Shown in pieces: positions 26,001-35,672 of a DNA stretch of 64,000 nt. Location: contig NC_091873.1 of the NCBI RefSeq assembly GCF_019399895.1, positions 814,001-878,000 on the forward strand, given 5' to 3'. The position numbers and the translations under genes were made by a program. A model generated the notes under the pieces. That model was given only the letters and a program-made list of their open reading frames with translations, did not search any database and was not told the DNA's origin. How positions within the stretch are numbered: the first letter of the stretch is position 1; the number at the start of each line of letters is the position of its first letter. This DNA is from Cardiocondyla obscurior. Its lineage: Eukaryota; Arthropoda; Insecta; Hymenoptera; Formicidae.

Positions 26001-28696
26001 GTCGCCATCGAGATGTAAGAAATCCGCTTCGCGATCTAGAAGTAGAAATCGATCGTTGTCAAAGAGGAGATCCCGTAGTCGTTCTTCTCTGTCAAAAAAG
26101 TCCAGAAGCAGATCGTTATCGAAAAAAAGATCACGCAGCTGTTCGCTATCGAAGAAATCTAAAAGTCGTTCGCGATCGATATCGAGAACGTCTAGGGACA
26201 AGAACAAACGCAGTCATAGTAGAAGCAGCTCACGTTCCTCTGTTAGGTAAGAACTCTTAATTTAATTGCCAACTTTAATAAATTATTGAAATTACACAGA
26301 AAGGATTTTTATTAAAATATTTTGCGTGTCTTTTTCAGCTCGAGGCATAGTCGGGGTAGAAGTTTTTCCAGTTCATCAAGATCATCGAGCAGTGTCTCCA
26401 GTCGATCCTCCCGTTCCTCCTCCAGTAGCTCTGCCTCTAGTAGATCACGCTCACCGTCGATACCTCGTCGTCACGGTTCACCCAGTTTTCTAGACAGACG
26501 GCGTATTACGAGGTAAGTATCGCGAGATATATACGTTGTATTATTACAGTAGTTTATATATACATATATTATATATATTTACCATGCACCCTGTGTGCAA
26601 GCGCGCTGAACTTCTTGAGTATACCACTGTAATTGTAGACTTTAATTTGTCACTGTTATTAGTTACACATTTTCTTTAGTTCACATTTCTTTTATTATTT
26701 TATTGTTGTTATATGTACTGTATCGTATTGTATTATAAAAATCAAAAAAAGAATACTTAAGAAATTGTTTTAAAACAAAACTGTTAGAAAATTTGCTAAA
26801 AAGTAATATTTAAAAAAATTTTTTTCTTTTTTCTTTAGAAGTAGATAATTCTCAATGCGATTACAGATCTTGATTTTTCGTGTGCTAATGTTGTATTTAT
26901 TGTGTCCTACAGGGACAGATCTAAGGACAGACATAGAAGATAAAGTTATGGCTTCGCGCAGCATATATATGTATATGTGTTAAATTTTCCTTCTAAACAG
27001 TTGAAAGACTTACAATTAATACTTTGACCGTCGGAAATTAATATTTATTATATATGTTAATCAACATTAATTTTATTTGTATTATTTAGAAATAAACGAT
27101 GTGATTATTTTCGGTATATTAGTTTTTATAATAATGCATTTTAATATAGTGCTATTGAATGAAAGTGTACACTGATTAATTTTTGTAACTAATATCTGAA
27201 TAATGTTTAAACATTACTTAATAACATATAAATTTGATTTAAAAAAAAAAAAAAAAAAATTGACAGTCAAGGTGTTAAATAATGTACTATACATATATAT
27301 ATCTATATACATATATATGTATGTATGTATGTATGTATGGAATTTAATTATAATAATAGGATAGAGTCATTAAAATGTAATAAATGTAATAACGGATATA
27401 GGAAAGTTTCATGTAAACTGTAATTAATTATCGTAATTACTATCAATCATAATTATCGACAATCTCGCTCGTAAAGACACGAAATAACTTAGCATTGATC
27501 TTTTACTAAGTATTTTGACATGTTTTATTTGTACAATCTTATATTTCTTTTTATTTTATTTGATTTTTTTTCTTTTTTATCATCAAATTATTCGTACAAT
27601 TGAACCATGAACATTATGTAGATATAGCATGCGCATAGATATGTTTTCCTTTATAAATATTGTAAATGAAATTGTTGTCTTACACATACAGGCCCGGTTT
27701 CACCAACGCAAGTTAATTTAATCGATCGGTTAACTTTGAGGGTTGCAACTGCTGAACATGAAACTGATGTCATACATCAGTTTTATAAACCATCAGTTGC
27801 AAATCTAAAAGTTGACCTACCGATTAGATAAACTCGCGCTGGTGAAACCGGGCTATAGTAGAGAAGATTCCTTTTATTTTGTCAACTGCTAAATAAAAAA
27901 ATATTACCGACAAAAACAGATTTTTTTTTTCTTGGTTTATAAACTATTAATTATAATTTTCTTAGTTTAACATTTTTGCGGTTTTTTGAGTGTTTGTTGC
28001 GCCACTGTATTCTTCAAAGAAACATTTTTCCAGACAGGTGAGTTGTCACATTTTTATTTTGCACGTCTTTGTTTTCTTTATTACAGCTTGTTTAATTAAT
28101 TTTCGTCACGTTGCATGTGCACTTTGCTATTTTTCGTTTCATAATTACAGTTAAACATTCATTGTCGTAAGTACAAAATAATCTATGCAATGAACCACAT
28201 TCTTAACGAGTGAGAACTTATTATTAGTAATAATTATTTTGATCAATTAAATATCTAATTATTATTATTTCAAATTAACTTGCTAATTTAAAATATCTAC
28301 CTGTTAATAATAGTAAAAATAATCATACGATAAGTGAAACATTAGTCAATTATTTGTCATTATTATTCTTAACTTTTAATAATAATATTTATAATGAATT
28401 AAATCTTTGTCAAAATCTTTGCTAATACAGAACAATAGAGTAACAAATATTTTATATTTCGCTCTTACAAAATTAACATTATTTATAATTAACAAGCGTT
28501 CTTATCAAGGAAGTATTCTAACGTACTAACAGACATTTATTTTAGCGCAAGGAAACGTCCGATTCCGTATCACCGACCAACCCCGACGCCACCCTCGTCA
28601 CCGAGTAGTTCCGAGAGTAGCAGGCACAGCAACTGGTCTAGTCCGAGTCACCGGTCCAGCTGTTCAGTAAGTCGTAGTCCGTCTTACACGCGTTAA
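14144..28696 (+). CDS. Srrm234: Srrm234: SRRM2/3/4-type splicing factor with cwf21, RS and eMIC domains
   Basis: Nine coding exons: 14144-14373, 15019-15123, 20159-20467, 22502-22624, 22806-22884, 23920-23975, 24162-26246, 26339-26512 and 28546-28696. They give 1103 residues in frame. The start MYNGIGLQTPRGSGTNGHVQ and the next exon match the cwf21/SRRM2 N-domain, which binds the spliceosome core. Exon 3 has the SRRM2-type segment LREAFGISEFFVEGSSLDPE. Lysine-rich exons follow, then a 2-kb exon of RS, RD and RE repeats with the SRRM2-like SYSPVRK motif. The last two exons contain GSPSFLDRRRITS and ARKRPIPYHRPTPTPPSS, the eMIC signature of SRRM3/SRRM4. Invertebrates usually keep one ancestral gene for the three vertebrate paralogues. 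Eight coding introns are present and all are phase 2 except the one after 22884. A second last exon and a possible second first exon are listed separately. Confidence 0.93.
14428..14472. repeat. (AT)n microsatellite
   Basis: About 22 AT units in the first coding intron of Srrm234, just after exon 14144-14373. Confidence 0.95.
15980..16380. promoter_or_regulatory. CpG-rich island in the Srrm234 intron, candidate internal promoter
   Basis: About 400 bases of clearly higher GC and CpG content inside an otherwise AT-rich intron, resembling the sequence upstream of the other genes in the window. It lies 1.9 kb before the candidate alternative first exon. No core promoter motif was identified, so the call rests on composition and position only. 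Confidence 0.35.
18313..18616 (+). CDS. Srrm234: Candidate alternative first exon of Srrm234
   Basis: An ATG preceded at once by an in-frame TGA opens a 101-codon frame that ends at GTCAG|GTGAATC, a good donor. It stops in phase 2, exactly the phase that the exon at 20159 needs. The product would begin MAMSATLSPVKPARGRGPAD, continue with a basic stretch and a glutamine run encoded by CAG codons, and then a CCCC cluster. It would then splice to RETHQIAEAQ in place of the cwf21 domain. Codon use and composition look coding and differ from the surrounding intron. I do not recognise the peptide. Transcript data are needed to tell an alternative promoter from a chance frame. Confidence 0.45.
22965..23032. 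repeat. (AT)n microsatellite
   Basis: About 34 AT units about 80 bases after the Srrm234 exon 22806-22884. Confidence 0.95.
26913..26943 (+). CDS. Srrm234: Proximal (non-eMIC) last exon of Srrm234
   Basis: After the acceptor GTCCTACAG at 26912, a 31-base coding stretch in phase 2 reads RDRSKDRHRR and stops at TAA (26941-26943). Joined to the exon ending at 26512 it gives a 1063-residue protein without the eMIC domain. A canonical AATAAA lies about 150 bases downstream, so this is a complete terminal exon in competition with the distal one at 28546. Confidence 0.75.
27091..27096 (+). terminator. Candidate proximal poly(A) signal of Srrm234
   Basis: AATAAA, 148 bases after the stop codon of the proximal last exon. 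Its use would remove the eMIC exon from the transcript. Confidence 0.55.
27317..27338. repeat. (ATGT)n microsatellite
   Basis: Five to six tandem GTAT/ATGT units in the 3' region of the short Srrm234 isoform. Confidence 0.85.
27692..27853. mobile_element. Foldback MITE, 162 bp, with GCCCGGTTTCACCA ends
   Basis: Both ends carry GCCCGGTTTCACCA followed by A/G-CGC. The whole element folds back on itself: arms of about 78 bases (27692-27769 and 27775-27853) match with scattered mismatches around a TCATA loop. There is no coding capacity. The flanks give no clear target duplication. This is the form of a non-autonomous miniature inverted-repeat transposon. It sits in the intron between the two alternative last exons of Srrm234. 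Confidence 0.85.
28546..28696 (+). CDS. Srrm234: Distal last exon of Srrm234, eMIC domain
   Basis: The exon follows an acceptor ATTTATTTTAG. Its first base completes an AGC serine codon. It encodes ARKRPIPYHRPTPTPPSSPS and then a Ser-rich tail ending RSPSYTR and TAA. The ARKRPIPY-RP core preceded by RRRITS is what I recall of the eMIC domain of vertebrate SRRM3/SRRM4, which is sufficient to promote neural microexon inclusion. In flies the eMIC of Srrm234 is likewise made by an alternative last exon. Confidence 0.85.
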
Positions 28697-31600
28697 GAGA
28701 AACGTCTGTGAATTCTTAATAGGGATTCCTTCCTCGCTACGCTAAGTTCAAAGTAGCGGAATCTAATTCTTTACAATCTGAAGGGAATCACTGTGTCCCC
28801 CGCTAATCAATTCTCATGATATTAATTTAAACAGTCTATACTCAAGGTTACATTAATTTAGACAATTAATAGTTGTAAATATTAATTTAAAAACAAAAAT
28901 TCTAGTCGCGGGAGATCGAAGAATGTTTTAGAAAGGAAATTTAACCCGCCGGGTAAGTTTTACAAAGAAAAAAATTTTAAGAATATCGTACGAAATTATT
29001 CCAAAATAAGTGGATACGTTAAGTTAGGTTCTCTTGTGAAGCTAAGAAATTGATCTTTATTAGCAATAATTTTCGTCATGGGTTTTTTGTCCTGTTTGTT
29101 CAACGAATTTCATAAGGAACGTTACTCGTATTCTTAATTAGTTATGACGAGATACCTCGTACACGAATTTGTATGCGATATCAGTTTAATTTAGACGACA
29201 ACAGTTCGACGAATTTTTAAAAGACTGAGTCGGCTTTTAAATATTTTACATTTGTAAAAAGAAGAAATTATTTATATTAATTTTATAAATGTAGATAACA
29301 ATTTGCAATGACGATTATTTCAAGATGCAAGACAGCTGTTGGTAGAATTAATATATTTTTATTAAGTTACATAAAATTATTTACATCTAAGTATAATATT
29401 TATTTAATTTTTTAGGTAGGCTGGAATTAATTTCAAATAAAAATGCCACCTCAAGCATAATTTGTGTATCGGTATAAAGTGCATAATTTTAGTATGCATT
29501 AATTTGTTTTATAATTTAATAAGACGAGATAAAGCAAGACTTAAGAAGCAGTTCATAATATTTATTAAAGAAAACAGTAATTTTTTTATCGTAGCGATAT
29601 TATGGTCTCATTCAATATCTTTTTATCACGATTAAGAAGATATCGCAATATCTATATGTATAGTTCTTTTTAATTTCCCTTCGAATTGTGTGCAATTTTG
29701 CGAATACTGTTGATATTAAAAGATTATCGTAAAGAAAAATGACTTACAATGTAGATTTTAATGTATCATACTCTTTCTCTAGTCAAGCAAACTTGTATTA
29801 ACATTGTGCAGTAATTTTATTTCCTTGTATTCTTCCAAAGGAGAAAGTTTTATTTAATTTTTAACGACGATTTTAAATAAGAAAAGCGTACTACATGACA
29901 AGTAAAAGAAGTATTTTAATAATAGATGCGAAAGTTTTCTTTCTCTGTAAATCGTGAAACTTTTGTCGAACGTTGATCTATTTCTATCTTTAAGATTGTA
30001 CTTTTTTTATTATAAATTCTAATTTTCTTTGTATTTTTTAAATTATCAAATTTGCCAACTTTTAATAAGCAATAATAGGAAAAGAAACAGTTATTTAAGC
30101 ATTCCTCGTTCGTTAATCGTTCATTATAATATTTTTAGATGTGTAATAGTCTAAATGTAAGAGTTTATTTGCGCAATTACTTTCCACATTCCATAATATA
30201 ACACAACTTCTCAGACTCAATAAGGAGTGTTATAGATTCAACTTATCTATTCATAATTTCATAGTGCAATGTTATTAATTTGTACATAGATATTTTTTTT
30301 AAGAAAATTCTGTAATTTTTTTTTTTTTAATAGTTTAAATTTTCTTGAAACATATACATGTAATAACTTATTTACGTATAGACATAATTTAGTAATTTTT
30401 AATTTATTACTTATATATAATATATTTATTTATTTATTCGATAAAGCAGTCCTTTAGATTTAGCAGTTCTGTAAAGAACACTGCGGTTCTTTTACAATAT
30501 TTGCTGCTTGAAAAAAAAAAAATACTCTAGTCACAGGAAGATTATTTCTCATGAGGGCTTTAAACTGAGCCAGGCAGCGAATGTACCAAAAGACATAATT
30601 ACAATTTAAAATGTTACTCTCGATGCGCGATTACGCAAAGTTAAGCCTCGAAGATATATGTATAAGGTTAAAGGAGAATCATATTTGGAAAGTCTACATT
30701 GTTTACGACTTGACGAAGGAACTATGTAGCGCTAGCTCTCGTAATTTCCAGTTAAAATTTATAATTTTTCCAGTGCAATGATTGTGATTGCTCCCTTCCT
30801 TTGAAAGTTTTCGTGCGTATAATATACATATTCGAATATAGCGAAGTTATGGATATGTTAAATTTGGTATTAATATCTTTTGCACGTCGAAAGTACTTAA
30901 GTAAGTATTTATCATTTATTATTTAAAACAAAAAAATCATAAATTCCGCGTCAGAAGAACGTTCTACGTGTGAGGGAAGCATTTTTAAATAACTATGCAG
31001 AGCGCTCTTGATCTTTTTATCAGTTTATTATTTAAAAAAAAAAAAAAAAAATTTACGAGTTTTTTTCAATAAAACTTCTGACCCTGTTGTCTGTATCCGC
31101 TTATGATTTACAGTCATCGAATGTTATTGTCTCGTTAAAGTGAAAGAAAATTCGGATATTATATCTGTAATATACTCTGTATTGTTGTTGTGTGATTAAA
31201 TCGAAAAACTTAAACACACTCCACTCCACATTGTTTCCGAAAACACTTCCATCTTGATACAAATTTTATAAAAAATTATCGAATATAAGAATACATATAA
31301 TTAATACATTAACCCTGATATGTGCATCAAAAATAAAAATTATAAATAAAATATTCGGATATTCAATAAGTCCATTAAAAATAAAATGTTAATAATGTTA
31401 CAGCTAATAAAGAATAGTTGAATAAGAATAATTTAAAAAAAAAACGCGGTTTATATGTAAATTTTTATATTTTTATTTATATCTTGATATTTATTTAAAT
31501 ATCAAATCTATTTAGCACCATGTCAATATGTATTACAATTAATATGTATTTTGTACATTTCTTGGCTCAACATCAACAATTTTTTTTATGATGGAACGTA

Positions 31601-32375
31601 TTATTAGTACAATATTACTTCACTTTGTATATTGAGAATGTTGTTAATATAAATTCATTATTTTACGCATTTACGTCATGAAACACGCGATGCGATTATG
31701 CCGGAAAAAAAAAAACAATATAATGATTTGTTTTTCTTAAATATGTTTAGCAATTTTAGAAGCAGAATGGATTAAGATACGACGGAGATCTGTATTTCAC
31801 CATAACTTTGACACATAAGCGAATAAGTTTTACGCAATATTTTATTGTTATAATTAAGAACACAGCACTTTTGCGAAATCTAGAAACAACATATTAACGT
31901 ATCGTTTAATGATATGTGTATGTATAAAATTTACACCAAAATGTACAAAGTAAATACACCTAAGTCTATACATAAATATGTATCTCAGCATATATAACAA
32001 TTAAGTATATACCAGTCGTCGATATTATGTATAAAAGTGGCGTATGTAATAATCATTACATCTAGCAATGATAAAGAAAAAAAAAACGAGCTTCGTTCAG
32101 TACGTTAAGTGCAAGTAAATTTTTTTTAATCTAACATTTTCCTACAAAAATATCGCGTGCAGTAAATTTTACACACTTTTTTCAGATATAAATAAATATT
32201 AATTTAATTTATTGGATATAAATCGTTAAAAAATCGTACATATATACAAATTATTATTATCATACGTGTACTTATAAATCTTTAAACATATTTCATCGTA
32301 TTTTACAGCATTTTTACATAAATACGAATATGAATTATGTTTATATGAACAAATTTCTCTGTCATTCGTACTCTG
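28697..32375. other. Srrm234 3' UTR and intergenic sequence
   Basis: About 3.7 kb of AT-rich sequence between the eMIC stop codon and the end of the convergent BCAT gene. No coding frame is supported. It probably holds a long 3' UTR of the eMIC isoform, as is common for neural transcripts, though no end can be fixed by eye. A small imperfect hairpin lies at 30462-30508. Confidence 0.5.
30462..30508. other. Small imperfect hairpin
   Basis: AGCAG pairs with CTGCT and TGTAAAGAAC pairs with GTTCTTTTACA (one bulge) around a six-base loop, with an internal loop between the two stems. It is 47 bases long, short for an animal microRNA precursor. Confidence 0.3.
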
Positions 32376-33722
32376 TTATTCGATAATTAAACACCATGGA
32401 TGCTCGGGTATCACGCCATACTGAATATCGAGCAAGTGTTTCTTGAGCATTTGAAAAATCGCGTTGGGTTGATCCATTGTCGGAATGTGTAACCACTGTC
32501 CTTGGAAATCAATATGAGATACAGGACTAATTACGCATGCTGTTCCTGCCCCAAATATTTCCAACAGCTATAACAAAGAAATAAAAAATGTTAAGGCGTG
32601 CGATAAAGATTAAAGAAAAAAGAGAGAGAGAAAAGAAAGAGACTCGCTGTATAAAATCTTACCCTATTCTCTGAGAGTAACTGTATGACCTCTTTCATTG
32701 TGATAGATCTTTCCGTGACTTTATATTGATTCCATTCTCTAGATATACTTAAGAGGGAGTTCCTTACGACTCCGGGTAAGATCAAGCCGTTCAGAGCTGG
32801 CGTGATCAATTCTCTTTCTGCAGAAAATAGAGTACGGATCGGGTCAATAAACCGAGCTATTAAATCAGGCCAGTATTTTCTACGACGTATTTTCGAAACA
32901 TTTCCGTGACATAAAGTTCACCAGGAAATACTTTTTACCTCCATTATCATTTATGCAAACAACGAAGACGTTCATAGTGCCAATTTCTGTGAGCTCATTG
33001 TTTTCGCCATACAGCCATAGCACTTGCTGCAAACCTTTCTCTATGGCTAGCTGTTGCACTTGAATCGTGGGTCCGTAGTTACTGCCTAATTTAGAACTAC
33101 CGCAACCTCCAGGCCACGCTCTCGTATACTTAGGATCTGCAAGCAGGGAAACTCCTTTCTTGTCTGTGGGCTTGAAGTAAGATCCAACTGGAGATAGGAT
33201 TACATATAATAAAGCCGAATCCGGCGTCACGACTCCAAGAGTAGGCTATTTAAGGACAAACAAAACGCGCTTAATCAGATTTAAAAGGATAACAATCATC
33301 TCTTAAAGTGTAAAAAAAAAAAAAAGTATTATTACTTGAAGAAACATTTTATATGTGCATTCATTAACAGTTTAAATTTATGTAAATGTACAATCTTTTT
33401 AATCTATTTTAAAAATATATATTATAATTTGTGAGTTTATTGCATGAGCTTCATACTAATATTTAGTCGGAACCATTATGCAATTTTCATCAGAATTAAT
33501 ATCAGAAAAAAATATCGAACTATTTCAAAAAGGTCACAAAAATCGATTTCGAAAGAAGAAAAATTCCTTTGAATGTGCTGTTATCGTCAAGTTTAATAGT
33601 CTTGGTAACGCTTATCTTATAAGTTAGGAAGTCAAAACATTAAAATTGAACGAAAAAAAGACTCTACGTGTCATGACTGCCTCGTGTTACTCGAAATGTT
33701 GGAAAAAGCTACAAGAAACGTG

Positions 33723-33787
<65 letters not shown>

Positions 33788-35672
33788 TTTTTTACAATTA
33801 CGAAATAATTTGCGATATTAGTAAAAGTGAAGTCTGACATTTGCCGTATCAAATTTGTTGGGAAAAAGAAAGTAAAAAGTTCTCGAGTGATAAATCAAAT
33901 AACATGATTGCGGGCGCGTGCATTGCCTTTACATGTGATTGCGCACCAACAAAAGACCGTGATTCCATTTATCAAGTATTATCATTAAAGTATTGAGAAA
34001 TGTAACATGATTTCTCTCGCATTTGCATTGCAGCAGTCCCGATGACGTCCGCGATATAGCAACATGTAAGTTTACTGTTTTTTGTTGATTATATACTTGT
34101 AATTAAACATACAAACGTTCATGCCATTGCATCATTCGCTTTAAAGTGTTGTAACACGATTTTTATAAACAGTAGTCAACTCTACGCGAATGTGACATGT
34201 TATTCTTAATGATAAAACGGTACTTACATCGATACCTATGAGTGTGGGACGAACGTAAAGACTAGAGGCGGTAGAATGTGGGACCCATTCTTGATCTATA
34301 CTGATCAATCTGCAAATACACTTGATCAATTCCTCTCCTCTGAAAGGGGGCAATCCAGATCTCACTGCCGAATTATTCATTCTCTCCATATTCAGCTCTG
34401 GCCTGAACAGTCTTATTTTGCCATCAACACCTCTGTAAGCTTTCATACCTTCGAACAGCTACGGAAAGATCGATATATGTAAATTATTAATGTTAAAATG
34501 TAAGCGCAACTAGAAATTTCACCTACAATTAATATACGTACAAGTCTAAACACTCTTTGCATATCCTACACTTTAAAAAATGTTACATTGACGTTTTGAA
34601 TTTAATATCACGGATGATAGTAAAATATCCATTGAACTCTTGTCTTGTCTATCGTTCAAATATTTTTGACAGAGGATATTTCAAGAATTTCTTTACGGAA
34701 AATTAATCTGATAAAAGAAGACTCATCAGCTTCGCTTATGTCTAATTACGTTAAATTAATCTTGCGTAAAAGAGGCTCCATTTAAATCCAATTGTGTGTA
34801 ATGTCAAAATATAAAATATGTTTATACCTCTACAGCATAATGGAGTACTTTTGCAGCTGGATGAAGAACTATATTTTCAAAGGGCATAATTTCTGGTGCC
34901 TGCCAACCGTTCATACCTTCGTAATAATGTACTTTGAGCATGTGGTCAGTAAAATATTTTCCAAATGAAAGCTTGTTAACATCTGGCTTAGGACTTAACT
35001 GGTCCAGACCAGCAAGGCGGACAGATAAGTCTGAATACTGAAAATAATTACATGTCCTTTTATTTACGTCCGTATTAGATTTAATTATACGATTTAATTG
35101 ATATCGTAGCAAGAAGTAGACTTGAGATATCTACCTTAAAGTAACGCTGAGGCTGTACCAAGTTCTTGTCTTTAGTTTTCAAAGAAGAACTCCATCTAAC
35201 ACTCTGCTGCAGCTGATTAATGAGATTCCCAAGGGATAAAATCTAAAATTAAAAAGAAATATGCATACTTTTTAATGTTTAAAAGCAAATTAAATTATCG
35301 GTTAGAAAAAAATGTGTGCTGATACATATAAAATACAAAATACTAGTATTTAAATTCTATTTTGAATTGTACATACAAATAATATAAACGGCGCAGTTAA
35401 ATTTCAGCTAATTACATATTTAAATACACTTAGGCTGAATTAGAATTATGCATTAGCGAACAAAGTTCGAAGAGGAGCATGTGTAATACCACGTGAGAAA
35501 CGATTTCATACATCACATTATGTAAAGGTTGATTGACTATCAATTCGGGTGGGCCTTTAAATATTGTCAAACGTTCTTAATTGTGTTTTAAATATTTCAA
35601 GCCCGACGGCGAGAAGAGCCAATGCAATAAGAGGAGATGGAACTGGCTTACCTTACGTCGCAGATGAACCAT
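32376..35672 (-). CDS. BCAT: Branched-chain amino acid aminotransferase, probably mitochondrial
   Basis: Seven exons on the minus strand: 35652-35672, 35135-35242, 34828-35037, 34228-34458, 32939-33245, 32663-32817 and 32376-32567. They give 407 residues, close to mammalian BCATm. The enzyme moves the amino group of leucine, isoleucine or valine to 2-oxoglutarate using pyridoxal phosphate. Seen here are ELFEGMKAYRGVDGKIRLFR, the RAWPGGCGSSKLGSNYG stretch whose lysine corresponds to the PLP lysine, TEIGTMNVFV, PALNGLILPGVVR and FGAGTACVISPV. The first 43 residues are rich in Arg, Gln and Ser and poor in acid (MVHLRRK then NQLQQSVRWSSS), as expected of a mitochondrial presequence. The mammalian redox CXXC is CVIS here. 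The first coding exon is only 21 bases, so an alternative start upstream is possible but I see none. Confidence 0.95.
33729..33781. repeat. (AT)n microsatellite
   Basis: About 26 AT units in the 982-base BCAT intron between exons 32939-33245 and 34228-34458. Confidence 0.95.

Noticed and set aside
24411..26207. Leu- and Asp-rich frames on the minus strand opposite the Srrm234 RS exon
   Set aside because: They are mirror images of RS/RD codon repeats and contain no independent gene signals.
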